Under the pieces are notes generated by a model. That model saw nothing but the letters and a program-made list of their open reading frames with translations, was not told the DNA's origin and ran no database searches. Positions 51,259-59,985 of a stretch of DNA of 64,000 nucleotides are shown in pieces (position 1 is the first letter of the stretch; each line of letters opens with the position of its first letter). The stretch lies in NCBI RefSeq assembly GCF_035645195.1, contig NZ_DASQNA010000041.1, forward strand, positions 1 through 64,000, in the 5' to 3' direction. Made by a program: the position numbers and the translations under genes. Source of the DNA: Paenibacillus sp. (GTDB lineage Bacteria; Bacillota; Bacilli; Paenibacillales; YIM-B00363).

Positions 51259-52209
51259 ATGATGTTTTTGATGTTCTTGAGTTCGCTGCTCGGTTCGATC
51301 GTCGGTTCGGTCGAGCTAGGCCTGTTGTATGCGCTGATGGCGTTGGGCGTCTATTTAACGTACCGGGTGCTCGATTTTCCGGACCTTACGGTGGACGGCA
51401 GCTTTACGACCGGCGCCGGCATCGCCGCCGGCATGATCGTGGCGGGCTACTCGCCGTGGCTGGCGACGATCGCCGCGTTCTTCGGCGGCCTCGCGGCGGG
51501 CGCGGTCACCGGCCTGCTTCATACCAAAGGGAAGATCAACCCGCTCTTGTCCGGCATCCTGATGATGATCGCGCTGTACACGATTAATTATCGGATCATG
51601 GGCCGGCCGAACATCCCGCTGCTCAACCAAGAGACGGTGTTTCCCGAAGGGAAGCTTATCGATACGGCATTCATCGAAGCGTCGTACGCGCTGCTGCTCG
51701 CGCCGATCGTCGTGCTGCTCGTGAAAGCGCTGCTCGATTGGTTTTTGCGCACCGATCTCGGCATGGCGATCCGCGCGACGGGCGATAACTCGCGCATGAT
51801 TCGCAGCTTCGGGGTGAACACGGACCATACGATCGTGACGGGCGTCAGCCTGTCGAACGGCCTCGTCGCGATGGGCGGCGCGTTCGTCGCGCAGTACCAA
51901 GGCTATGCCGATCTGCAGATGGGCATCGGCATGATCGTTATCGGCCTTGCCTCCGTCATTATCGGCGAAGTCATTTTCGGCGTTCGGTCGATTTGGCAGA
52001 CGACGCTGGCGGTCGTGCTTGGGGCCGTCGTCTACCGGATCGTTATCGCGCTGTCCATCCGTTACGGACTGGAAGCGACCGATATGAAGCTGATGACGGC
52101 GCTGATCGTCACCGTCGCGCTCATCGTGCCGATGGTGAACAAGCGGAGGAAATTGCGGCAGATCGGACGAAAACGGAGCCTCGAGCTCGCGGAAGGAGCG
52201 GGGAAATAA
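51259..52209 (+). CDS. ABC importer permease (BPD_transp_2 type)
   Basis: A 316-residue branched-chain-type permease with about eight hydrophobic segments. It shows FPDLTVDGSFTTGAGIAAGM, typical of TrpY/LivH-like members, GILMMIALYTINYRIMG, and TDLGMAIRATGDNSRMIRSFGV, the ATPase docking loop. A GGAGGTATCTATCGTT site precedes the ATG. It ends one base before the ATPase gene. Confidence 0.87.
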   Translation: MMFLMFLSSLLGSIVGSVELGLLYALMALGVYLTYRVLDFPDLTVDGSFTTGAGIAAGMIVAGYSPWLATIAAFFGGLAAGAVTGLLHTKGKINPLLSGILMMIALYTINYRIMGRPNIPLLNQETVFPEGKLIDTAFIEASYALLLAPIVVLLVKALLDWFLRTDLGMAIRATGDNSRMIRSFGVNTDHTIVTGVSLSNGLVAMGGAFVAQYQGYADLQMGIGMIVIGLASVIIGEVIFGVRSIWQTTLAVVLGAVVYRIVIALSIRYGLEATDMKLMTALIVTVALIVPMVNKRRKLRQIGRKRSLELAEGAGK

Positions 52210-52210
52210 C

Positions 52211-53005
52211 ATGCTGAAGCTGTCGAATGTCACCAAGGTGTTCTTCCCGTATTCCGCCGACGAGAAAATCGCGCTGTCGAACGTCTCGCTCGATCTCGCC
52301 GAAGGCGATTTCGTGACCGTCATCGGCAGCAACGGGGCCGGCAAGTCGACGCTGATGAACGTCGTCTCCGGCGTGCTTACGCCGGATATCGGCGACGTCT
52401 CGATCGACGGGACGGTCGTCAACGCGCTGTCGGAGCACGAGCGCAGCCGGTGGATCGGCCGCGTGTTCCAGGATCCGATGGCCGGCACCGCGCCGCATAT
52501 GACGATCGAGGAAAATTTGGCGCTCGCGCTGCTGCGCGGCCAGTCGAGAGGGCTTCGCTCCGGCGTGACGCGGGCGAAGCGGGCGCTGTTCGTCGAGCAG
52601 CTGTCGAGCCTCGGGCTCGGCCTTGAGCGTCGGCTGACGGCGCGCGTCGGTCTGCTCTCCGGCGGGGAGCGTCAAGCGCTCAGCCTGCTGATGGCGACGT
52701 TCACGCAGCCGAAGGTGCTGCTCCTCGACGAGCACACCGCGGCGCTCGATCCGTCCCGGGCGGCGCTCGTGACGGAGCTGACCGACGCGATCGTGAGCCG
52801 CAGCCGGCTGACGACGCTGATGGTGACGCACAACATGGAGCAGGCGATCCGGTTAGGCAACCGTCTCATTATGATGGACAAAGGGAAAATTATTTTGGAC
52901 ATCGGCGGGGAAGAGAAGCAGTCGCTGACGGTCGCGTCGCTCCTCGACCGGTTCGCCGCGATTCGCGGCGAACGGCTTGCCGACGACAGAGTCGTTCTGG
53001 GGTAA
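52211..53005 (+). CDS. ABC importer ATPase
   Basis: A 264-residue ABC ATPase with Walker A IGSNGAGKSTLMN (about residues 38-50), signature LLSGGERQALSLLMA, Walker B VLLLDEHTAALDP and H-loop VTHNME. The Walker B DEH instead of DEP is common in this subgroup. It completes the importer; the transcript ends at the hairpin at 53068. Confidence 0.88.
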   Translation: MLKLSNVTKVFFPYSADEKIALSNVSLDLAEGDFVTVIGSNGAGKSTLMNVVSGVLTPDIGDVSIDGTVVNALSEHERSRWIGRVFQDPMAGTAPHMTIEENLALALLRGQSRGLRSGVTRAKRALFVEQLSSLGLGLERRLTARVGLLSGGERQALSLLMATFTQPKVLLLDEHTAALDPSRAALVTELTDAIVSRSRLTTLMVTHNMEQAIRLGNRLIMMDKGKIILDIGGEEKQSLTVASLLDRFAAIRGERLADDRVVLG

Positions 53006-53057
53006 GTCGAGGAAGAGTAGGGCAAAGAGAGCAGATCGAAGAAAAGAAAATAAAGTG

Positions 53058-54038
53058 CTATCCTTGTCGCTCGGCGCGTAAGTGCCGAGCGATTTTCGTT
53101 CCGTGGTGGCGTCCGCTTTCGATGAAAATTTCGTTCGCGTCTTCCCCCGAGGCGACGACGCCGGCGACGTACAGTCCCGGGACCGTCGTTTCCATCGTAT
53201 CGGGGTCGTAGACGGGAGCGCCCGTCTCCGGCTTCGTTTCGGCGCCCGAGCCGGCGAGCAGCGTTCGGTCCGGACGGAAGCCGGTGAGCGCCAGCACGAA
53301 ATCGGCTTCGGCCGTCTCGAGCGAGCCGTCCTCGCGTTCGATCGTGACGGCGTCGGGCTTGATTTCGATGATGCGGGATTTATACAACATGCGAATCGCG
53401 CCTTTGGCCACGGCGCTGTCGAAGAGCGGGCGGACCCACGGCTTGACGCGCTGCTTCCCTTCGTCGCCGCGATACACGACGGTCGGTTCGGCGCCGACGC
53501 GGACGAGCTCCATCGCGGCGTCTACGGCCGAATTGTTGCCGCCGATGATCGCGACCTTCGTGCCTGCGTACGGATGCGCTTCGTCGAAATAGTGCGAGAC
53601 GTGCGGCAGCTCCTCGCCCGGAATGCCGATCCAGTTCGGCCGGTCGAAGTAGCCGGTCGCGACGACGACGGCGGGCGCCTCGTAAAATTTCTTCACGCCG
53701 CGGCGTTCGGTTTCGACGAGGAAACTGCCTTCGGACGTCTTGCGAATCATCGTCGCTTCCTCATACGCGTGGATGCGCAGCTTGCGGCGCTGCGCGACGC
53801 TGCGGTAATATTCGAGCGCTTCGCGGCGCGTCGGTTTGTCGTGGGGCGTCGGGAACGGGTAACCGCCGATCTCGAGCAGTTCGGGCGTACTGAAAAAATG
53901 CAAATGCGCCGGGTACCGGTAAATCGAGTGCACGACGTTATATTTTTCGATGACGAGCGGCTCGAATCCGGCATCCTGCAAAGCGATCGCGGCGGCGAGG
54001 CCGCAGGGTCCCGCGCCGATGACGAGTATGTTTTCCAT
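53058..54038 (-). CDS. ypdA: YpdA family bacillithiol disulfide reductase
   Basis: A 326-residue FAD-dependent oxidoreductase. The N-terminal FAD motif ILVIGAGPCGLAAA (4-17), YRYPAHLHFFSTPELLEIGG, and the NADPH motif VAIIGGNNSAVDAAMEL match YpdA, which reduces oxidised bacillithiol. Bacillithiol is the low-weight thiol of many Bacillota. It is last in the minus-strand run starting with bpsA, 33 bases after the B12-binding gene. Confidence 0.88.
   Translation of the reverse strand: MENILVIGAGPCGLAAAIALQDAGFEPLVIEKYNVVHSIYRYPAHLHFFSTPELLEIGGYPFPTPHDKPTRREALEYYRSVAQRRKLRIHAYEEATMIRKTSEGSFLVETERRGVKKFYEAPAVVVATGYFDRPNWIGIPGEELPHVSHYFDEAHPYAGTKVAIIGGNNSAVDAAMELVRVGAEPTVVYRGDEGKQRVKPWVRPLFDSAVAKGAIRMLYKSRIIEIKPDAVTIEREDGSLETAEADFVLALTGFRPDRTLLAGSGAETKPETGAPVYDPDTMETTVPGLYVAGVVASGEDANEIFIESGRHHGTKIARHLRAERQG
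53068..53097 (+). terminator. Terminator of the ABC importer operon
   Basis: CGCTCGGC and GCCGAGCG pair perfectly around an eight-base loop, followed by ATTTT. It lies inside the 3' end of ypdA, so the same bases code for the last residues of that protein. Confidence 0.75.
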
Positions 54039-54071
54039 GATGACCTTCCACTCCCATTTATGAGCTTTAGG

Positions 54072-54551
54072 TTATCCTACCTCATTTTCGCTCGAGATGC
54101 CATTCCGCCGGCGCAACGCTTCGCGGATGAAGGCGGCGGCGTCCGCGACGCTCTGGTGCGGGCGGAACACGGCGGCGATGCCGCAAGCGCGCAGGGCCGG
54201 CTCGTCCTGCGGCGGAATGATGCCGCCCGCGACGACGAGGCCGCGCCAGTGCGCTTCGCGCAGCGCCGCCGCGACCCGCGGGAACAGCTCGAGATGCGCG
54301 CCGGCGAGCGACGAGAGGCCTACGCAGTCGACGCTAGCGGCGACCGCTTGGGCCGCGACTTCCTCCGGCGTGCAACGGAGCCCGGTGTAATGGACGCGGA
54401 AGCCTTCCTCGCGCAGCGCTCTGGCGACGACGAGCGCGCCGCGGTCGTGGCCGTCGAGGCCGACCTTGGCGATCAGGATCGCGGGCGCGTCGGTCGTTCG
54501 CGTTGCGGCATGCCATGTTTCGACGATTCCCGTCTCTGTAACGTCGTTCAT
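54072..54551 (-). CDS. Acyl-CoA mutase, B12-binding small subunit
   Basis: A 159-residue cobalamin-binding domain. The cobalt-ligand motif AKVGLDGHDRGALVVARAL contains the DxHxxG histidine (about residue 36), followed by VGLSSLAGAHLELFP and VVAGGIIPPQDEPAL for the nucleotide tail. Split small subunits of this type occur in isobutyryl-CoA, 2-hydroxyisobutyryl-CoA and archaeal methylmalonyl-CoA mutases. It starts one base after the large-subunit gene. The first 20 residues are an extra extension. Confidence 0.9.
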   Translation of the reverse strand: MNDVTETGIVETWHAATRTTDAPAILIAKVGLDGHDRGALVVARALREEGFRVHYTGLRCTPEEVAAQAVAASVDCVGLSSLAGAHLELFPRVAAALREAHWRGLVVAGGIIPPQDEPALRACGIAAVFRPHQSVADAAAFIREALRRRNGISSENEVG

Positions 54552-54552
54552 C

Positions 54553-56109
54553 TCAACCGAGTTCCTCCTTCTCTTCGAATGCTCCCTCCGGCGGCTCGCG
54601 ATATTCGCCGAACAGCGCCGCGAGCGCGCCGTACATTTCCCCGATCGTACATCCGGCGTTCGCGCAGTCGATCATCGCCGGCATAACGCTGCGGCCTCGT
54701 TCGGCCGCCGCCGCGAGCGCATCAACCGCCCGGCGCGCGTCGGCTTCGGAGCGCGCCTCGCGGTGCCGGCGCACCGCCTCGATCGCGCGGCGTTCCTCCG
54801 CGCCGCTCGAGGCCGCGCGCGGGAACGCCGCGCGGACGCTCGCCGGTTCGCCGTCCGCGAACCGGTTGACGCCGACGATCTGTCGCTCGCCACTTTCGAT
54901 GCGCCGGTACTCCCGGTACGCGGACTCGCGGATCGCGCGCTGAACGAAGCCGCTCTCGACGGCGCGGAGCGCGCCGCCGACGCGGTCGATCGCCTTGACC
55001 CATTCGTGCGCTTCCCTCTCCAGCCGATCGGTCGCCGCTTCCACCTCGTAGGAGCCGGCGAGCGGATCGATTCGCTCCGCCACGCCGGACTCGTACGCGA
55101 GGATATGCTGCGTGCGCAGCGCAAGCGCCGCCGACGCCGCCGTCGGCAGCCGGAGCGCCTCGTCCTTGGCGTTCGTATGCAGGCTCTGCGCGCCGCCAAG
55201 CACCGCGGCGAGCGCCTGCAGCGTCACGCGGACGACGTTGTTGTCCGTCTGCGAAGCGGCGAGCGCCGAGCCCGCCGTCTGCGCATGAAACTTCATGCGC
55301 CACGATTCCGGGCGCGCCGCGCCGAGACGCTCCCGCGCGAGCTTCGCCCACAGCCGGCGCGCGGCGCGGAACTTCGCGGCTTCCTCGAGCAGATCGGTGC
55401 CGGCCGCGAAGAAGAACGAGAAGCGGGGCAGCGTCTCGTCGACCGGGATGCCGCGCCGCGCCGCCGCTTCCGCGTAGGCGAGGCCGTTCGCGATCGCAAG
55501 GCCGATCTCCTGCGCCGCGTCCGCGCCCGCTTCGCGCATATGATAGCCGCTGACGCTGACCGGATGCCAGCGGGGATAGTGCCGGCAGCCGAATTCGATC
55601 GCGTCGACGGCCATGCGGACCGACGGCTCCGGCGGCAGCACGTACAAATTGCGCGCGGCGTATTCTTTGAGCATATCGTTCTGCACCGTGCCGCGAAGCG
55701 ACGCCGGCGGAACGCCGCGGCGCGATGCCAGCGCGGCGGTGAACGCGAACAGGGCGGGGGCCGTCGCGTTCGCCGTCATCGATAAGCTCGTCTCGCCGAG
55801 CGGAATGCCGCGCAGCACGGCGTCCCAATCGGCGAGCGTCGCCGCGGAGACGCCGGTTTTGCCGACCTCGCCCGCCGCTCGCGCGTCGTCCGGATCGAGG
55901 CCGAGCTGCGTCGGCAGGTCGAAGGCGACGGACAAGCCGGTTTGGCCTTGCGCGAGCAGCCGCTTCAGCCGCCGATTCGTTTCGCGGGCGGTGCCGAAGC
56001 CGGCGTACTGCCGCATCGTCCACAGCTTCTCGCGATACATCCGCGGGTAGATGCCCCGCGTATACGGGTACGTCCCCGGCCGTTCGTTGGTAGGTTCGCG
56101 TGGGTCCAT
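54553..56109 (-). CDS. Acyl-CoA mutase, catalytic large subunit (methylmalonyl-CoA mutase type)
   Basis: A 518-residue TIM-barrel subunit of a coenzyme-B12-dependent mutase. It has TYPYTRGIYPRMYREKLWTM, RQYAGF, TGLSVAFDLPTQLGLD, GTVQNDMLKEYAARN and VSVSGYHMREAGADAAQE. By eye the Tyr in RQYAGF matches MCM Tyr89 and the Arg in PEPSVRM matches MCM Arg207, which contact the methylmalonyl carboxylate; isobutyryl-CoA mutases have Phe and Gln there. That favours methylmalonyl-CoA, as inference. ATG 56109 has AAGGAG ten bases upstream. No MeaB/ArgK chaperone or epimerase gene is near. Confidence 0.87.
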   Translation of the reverse strand: MDPREPTNERPGTYPYTRGIYPRMYREKLWTMRQYAGFGTARETNRRLKRLLAQGQTGLSVAFDLPTQLGLDPDDARAAGEVGKTGVSAATLADWDAVLRGIPLGETSLSMTANATAPALFAFTAALASRRGVPPASLRGTVQNDMLKEYAARNLYVLPPEPSVRMAVDAIEFGCRHYPRWHPVSVSGYHMREAGADAAQEIGLAIANGLAYAEAAARRGIPVDETLPRFSFFFAAGTDLLEEAAKFRAARRLWAKLARERLGAARPESWRMKFHAQTAGSALAASQTDNNVVRVTLQALAAVLGGAQSLHTNAKDEALRLPTAASAALALRTQHILAYESGVAERIDPLAGSYEVEAATDRLEREAHEWVKAIDRVGGALRAVESGFVQRAIRESAYREYRRIESGERQIVGVNRFADGEPASVRAAFPRAASSGAEERRAIEAVRRHREARSEADARRAVDALAAAAERGRSVMPAMIDCANAGCTIGEMYGALAALFGEYREPPEGAFEEKEELG

Positions 56110-56123
56110 GCAGCATCGACTCC

Positions 56124-56642
56124 TTACGGTTGAGAGGACGCGGAGCGAAGCGCATCCTCTTCGACGGCGACGCGCCGGCGGAGGAGCGCGGCGTTGATCG
56201 GCGGGAAGAGGGCGGCCGCGAGGAAGCAGCCGAACGCGAGCGGCAGCACGAGCATCTCCAGCGTCACGATCGCATAATTCGGATGCTTCAGCCACTTGTA
56301 CGGCCCTTCGCGGACGAGGCGCATGCCGGGCAGCACGACGAGGCGCGTGTTCCAGTAGACGCCTAGCGTCCTTATACACCAGACGCGGGCCGCCTGCAGC
56401 AGCAGAAACAGCCCGAGCGGGACGAGCGTCCACGGCTCGAAGGCGGGGCGGCGCGCGACGAATTCGACGAGCAGGAACGCGAGAAACGCGATGTGCAGCG
56501 CGACGATGCGGCCGTACGAATCGCCGGGCACTTCGGCGCCGCCCAGCCGCTTCAGGAGCGCGGCGTTGCGCTTCGCGAGCCGAAGCTCGAGCAGCCGCTG
56601 CAGCACGACGGCGGCGAACCAGCACGAAAACCAAATCGACAT
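56124..56642 (-). CDS. bpsB: Isoprenylcysteine-methyltransferase-family protein (BpsB/YpbQ)
   Basis: A 172-residue membrane protein with about four hydrophobic segments and the C-terminal ICMT motif GPYKWLKHPNYAIV (about residues 112-125) that binds S-adenosylmethionine. In B. subtilis the YpbQ protein (BpsB) O-methylates alkylpyrones made by the adjacent BpsA. The same pairing is found here: it starts 26 bases after the polyketide synthase gene. Confidence 0.88.
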   Translation of the reverse strand: MSIWFSCWFAAVVLQRLLELRLAKRNAALLKRLGGAEVPGDSYGRIVALHIAFLAFLLVEFVARRPAFEPWTLVPLGLFLLLQAARVWCIRTLGVYWNTRLVVLPGMRLVREGPYKWLKHPNYAIVTLEMLVLPLAFGCFLAAALFPPINAALLRRRVAVEEDALRSASSQP

Positions 56643-56668
56643 GTCGAGAAACCTCCTCTATGCGTTTG

Positions 56669-57739
56669 TTACGCCCACCGAAGCAGCAGCAGCTCCGACG
56701 AGAAGCCGGGCCCGAGGGCGCCGGCGATTCCCCACGAGCCCCGCTCGGGCGGCCCTTCGGCGCGCAGCATTTCCTCCAAAACGAACAGCACCGTGCAAGA
56801 AGACATATTGCCGTAATCGCGCAGCACGCGTTCGGCGGCGGCGAGACGCCCCGGCGGCAGGCGGAGCGCGTCCTCGTAAGCCTGCAGCACCTTCTTGCCG
56901 CCCGGGTGCAGGGCGAAGCGGGCGAGCTCGGCCGCCCGCAGGCCGTGCGGCGCCAGCAGCTCGTGGGCGGCGCCCGGCATCCGCTCCCGGACCAAAGCCG
57001 GAATGTCCCGGGAGAACACGACCTTCAGGCCGTCGTTCGTCACGTCCCAGCCCATCACGTCCAGCGTGTCCGGCCAAATCGTGCTTCGCGTCGCGGCGAC
57101 GCTCGGGGCGCCGGGATCGCGCCCGCGCCGTCCGCTCCCCGCGACGAGCGCGGCGGCGGCGCCGTCGGCGAACAGCGACGTCGCGACCAAGTTGCTCTTG
57201 GACGCGTCGTCGCGCAGGAACGTCAGGCTGCACAGCTCGACGGCGACGACGAGGCAGAGCTCATCGGGGAACGCCTCCACGTATTCGCAGGCGCGCGACA
57301 AGCCGGCCGCGCCGCCGGCGCAGCCGAGCCCCCACAGGGGCGAGCGTTTCACCGACCCGGCAAATCGGAGGCGGTTGCACAGATGCGCGTCGATGCTCGG
57401 CGTCGCCGTGCCCGTCGTCGTCACGAGCACGATGTGCCCGACGTCGGCCGGCGCCGCCCCCGCGCGGTCGAGGCACTGCCGCACCGCCTTCTCCGCCAGC
57501 GCGACGGCGTGCTCGACGAAGAGGCGGTGCTTCTCTTCGACCGAATGCGCGGCGGCGTACCAGTCGAGCGGCATGCAGAAATGACGATGCGCGATGCCGC
57601 CGTTGTCGAATACGCCGAGCAGCCGTTCGAGGTGGGGCATGCGAGGCGCGAACATGGCGCGCACCGTTTCCCGCACGTCGGCTTGGGCGACCCGGTTCGC
57701 CGGAACGCTGGTTCCGACGGAGGCGATCCACGCGTTCAT
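56669..57739 (-). CDS. bpsA: Type III polyketide synthase (alkylpyrone synthase)
   Basis: A 356-residue chalcone-synthase-fold enzyme with the complete triad Cys140 (LWGLGCAGGAAG), His278 (FALHPGGKKVL) and Asn311 (YGNMSSCTV). It condenses fatty acyl-CoA starters with malonyl- or methylmalonyl-CoA to triketide and tetraketide pyrones or resorcinols. ATG 57739 has AAAGGAGGA upstream. It leads a run with bpsB, the split mutase and ypdA, and faces the flotillin operon. Confidence 0.92.
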   Translation of the reverse strand: MNAWIASVGTSVPANRVAQADVRETVRAMFAPRMPHLERLLGVFDNGGIAHRHFCMPLDWYAAAHSVEEKHRLFVEHAVALAEKAVRQCLDRAGAAPADVGHIVLVTTTGTATPSIDAHLCNRLRFAGSVKRSPLWGLGCAGGAAGLSRACEYVEAFPDELCLVVAVELCSLTFLRDDASKSNLVATSLFADGAAAALVAGSGRRGRDPGAPSVAATRSTIWPDTLDVMGWDVTNDGLKVVFSRDIPALVRERMPGAAHELLAPHGLRAAELARFALHPGGKKVLQAYEDALRLPPGRLAAAERVLRDYGNMSSCTVLFVLEEMLRAEGPPERGSWGIAGALGPGFSSELLLLRWA

Positions 57740-57818
57740 GGCACGCTCCTCCTTTGCTGGAAATCTGTGCATTTAGCGTTCCAGATCCGAAGGGAGCTTA
57801 TACAACTTTTTAACGTGA

Positions 57819-57847
57819 CGAAACGTTTCCCGCGGCGCATGCGTATT
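57819..57847 (+). promoter_or_regulatory. Sigma-W-like (ECF) promoter of nfeD-floT-pspA
   Basis: CGAAAC (57819-57824), a 17-base spacer and CGTATT (57842-57847). The consensus for Bacillus sigma-W is TGAAAC, 16-17 bases, CGTA. The yuaF-floT-yuaI operon of B. subtilis is a known sigma-W target, which agrees. The gap also contains the bpsA upstream region; no clear sigma-A promoter for bpsA was found. Confidence 0.6.
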
Positions 57848-57904
57848 ATTACGTGGTGATATCTCCCAATACCGTAAAAGAAAAGGAGGGATCGATTCGC
57901 CGGC

Positions 57905-58423
57905 ATGGCAGAAATCTATTGGATTTGCTTTATCGGAGGCGCCGTTTTCGCGGTGCTGCTCGTACTGTTCGACACGGCGGCGGGCGGATTCGTCGACGGC
58001 GTGCTCGACGCGCTGCCGGACGCGCTCCATCCGATCGTCCTCGTCGGCGGCATCGTGGCCTTCGGCGGCGCCGGCATCCTGCTGACGCAGTACAGCCCGT
58101 TCGGCCCGTGGACGGTCGCATGCCTTGCCGTTCTGCTCGCGGCGCTGCTCGCGACGCTGTTGTTTTTCTTTTACGTGAAACCGATGAACGAGGCGGAAAT
58201 GTCCGTCGCGTACTCCATGGCGGAGCTGACGGGCAAGCTCGGCGAAGTGACGGTGCCGATTCCAATCGGCGGGTACGGGGAAGTCGCCTTCACTTTCGGA
58301 CACGGTCTCGTGCATCACATCGCCGACACCCGCGAACGCGAACCGCTGTCCGCCGGCGAGAAGGTGCTCGCCATCGACGTGAAGGAAGGCGTCGTCACGG
58401 TATGCCGCTGGTCGGAATCGTAA
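57905..58423 (+). CDS. NfeD-like membrane protein (YuaF-like)
   Basis: A 172-residue protein with three or four N-terminal hydrophobic segments (residues 5-100) and a C-terminal OB-fold domain (GKLGEVTVPIPIGGYGEVAF, then EKVLAIDVKEGVVTV). Proteins like this (YuaF) work next to flotillins in membrane microdomains. It is upstream of floT by 29 bases. An AAAGGAGGG site is 12 bases before the ATG. Confidence 0.85.
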   Translation: MAEIYWICFIGGAVFAVLLVLFDTAAGGFVDGVLDALPDALHPIVLVGGIVAFGGAGILLTQYSPFGPWTVACLAVLLAALLATLLFFFYVKPMNEAEMSVAYSMAELTGKLGEVTVPIPIGGYGEVAFTFGHGLVHHIADTREREPLSAGEKVLAIDVKEGVVTVCRWSES

Positions 58424-58452
58424 TCCAAAATACATAATCTGGAGGAATGCAA

Positions 58453-59985
58453 ATGAATTTGCTCGCAAACGCCGGTCTGATCGTGCCGGTGGTCGTCGTC
58501 GGGGTCATCGTCCTGCTCGGTCTGGCGTTCTGGGCCCGGTACAAAACGGTCAGCCCGGACGAAGCGATGGTCGTCACCGGCTCGATGTTAGGATCGAAAA
58601 ACACGCTCGTCGACGACTCGGGCCGCAAAATCAAAATCGTGCGCGGCGGCGGCGCCTTCATATGGCCGATTTTCCAAAAAGCCGAGTTTTTGTCGCTGCT
58701 CTCTCATAAGCTCGACGTATCGACCCCCGAGGTGTACACGGAACAAGGGGTGCCGGTGATGGCCGACGGGGTGGCGATCATCAAGATCGGCGGCAGCGTG
58801 GAGGACGTCGCCACGGCGGCGGAGCAGTTCATGGGCAAGCCCACGGAATCGCTCAAGGGAGAGGCGCAGGAGGTGCTCGAAGGTCATCTGCGCGCCATCC
58901 TCGGGATGATGACGGTGGAAGAGGTGTACCGCAACCGCGATAAATTCGCGCAGGAGGTGCAGGGCGTCGCCGCGCGGGATTTGAAAAAGATGGGCCTGCA
59001 GATCGTCTCGTTCACGATCAAGGACGTCCGCGACAAGCACGGCTACTTGGACGCGCTCGGCAAGCCGCGCATCGCCGCCGTGAAGCGGGATGCGGAAATC
59101 GCCGAAGCGGAGGCGATCCGGGACGCCCGCATTCAGAAGGCGCGCGCCGACGAGGAAGGCCAGAAGGCGGAGCTGCTGCGCGATACGAACGTAGCGGAGG
59201 CGAATAAAGCGAAGGAGCTGAAGATCGCCGAATTCCGACGCGAGCAGGATATGGCGAAGGCCGAAGCGGACCAGGCATACCATATTCAAGAGGCGAGATC
59301 GAAGCAGCTGGTCGTCGAGGAGCAGATGCGCATCGAGCTCGTGAAGAAGGAACGGGAGATCGACATCGAAGAGAAAGAGATCGCCCGCCGCGAGAAGCAG
59401 TACGACGCAGAGGTGAAGAAGAAGGCGGACGCGGACCGGTACGCGGTGGAGCAGGCGGCCGAAGCGGCGAAGGCGAGAGCGATTCGGGAGGCGGAAGCGC
59501 ACAAGTACCGCATCGAAGCGGAGGCGAAGGCGCTGGCGGAGCAGAAGCGGCTGGACGGTCTCGCCATCGCGGAAGCCGAGCGGGCGAAGGGGACGGCCGA
59601 AGCGGAAGTCATTCGGCTGCGCGGCCTCGCGGAAGCCGAGGCGAAGGAGAAGCTGGCCGAGGCGTTCGCGAAGTTCGGCGAAGCGGCCGTGCTCGATATT
59701 ATCGTGAAAATGCTGCCGGAGCTGGCGGGCAAAGTGGCGGCGCCGATCTCGTCCATCGACAAGCTGACGGTCGTCGACACCGGCCACGGCGAAGGCGCCG
59801 CGCGCGTCAGCAACTACGTGACGTCGCTCATGGCGACCGCGCCGGAAATGCTCAAGAACGTCTCCGGCATCGACGTCGAAGCGATCATCAAGGGATTAAC
59901 CCAAAAGCCGAAGCCGACGACGGCGCCCGCGGCGGCGCTGGAAGTCGCGAGCGGCAAGGAGGCGAAAGCGGATGAGCATCTTTAA
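58453..59985 (+). CDS. floT: Flotillin (FloT)
   Basis: A 510-residue flotillin: N-terminal membrane segment (4-26), a PHB/SPFH domain (about 30-190; VVTGSMLGSKNTLVDDSGRK), a long coiled coil rich in Ala, Glu and Lys (about 200-400), and a C-terminal oligomerisation region (AVLDIIVKMLPELAGKVAAP). It scaffolds functional membrane microdomains. The GGAGG site is seven bases from ATG 58453 and only one from ATG 58447, so the later start is chosen. The end overlaps pspA by 14 bases. Confidence 0.92.
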   Translation: MNLLANAGLIVPVVVVGVIVLLGLAFWARYKTVSPDEAMVVTGSMLGSKNTLVDDSGRKIKIVRGGGAFIWPIFQKAEFLSLLSHKLDVSTPEVYTEQGVPVMADGVAIIKIGGSVEDVATAAEQFMGKPTESLKGEAQEVLEGHLRAILGMMTVEEVYRNRDKFAQEVQGVAARDLKKMGLQIVSFTIKDVRDKHGYLDALGKPRIAAVKRDAEIAEAEAIRDARIQKARADEEGQKAELLRDTNVAEANKAKELKIAEFRREQDMAKAEADQAYHIQEARSKQLVVEEQMRIELVKKEREIDIEEKEIARREKQYDAEVKKKADADRYAVEQAAEAAKARAIREAEAHKYRIEAEAKALAEQKRLDGLAIAEAERAKGTAEAEVIRLRGLAEAEAKEKLAEAFAKFGEAAVLDIIVKMLPELAGKVAAPISSIDKLTVVDTGHGEGAARVSNYVTSLMATAPEMLKNVSGIDVEAIIKGLTQKPKPTTAPAAALEVASGKEAKADEHL

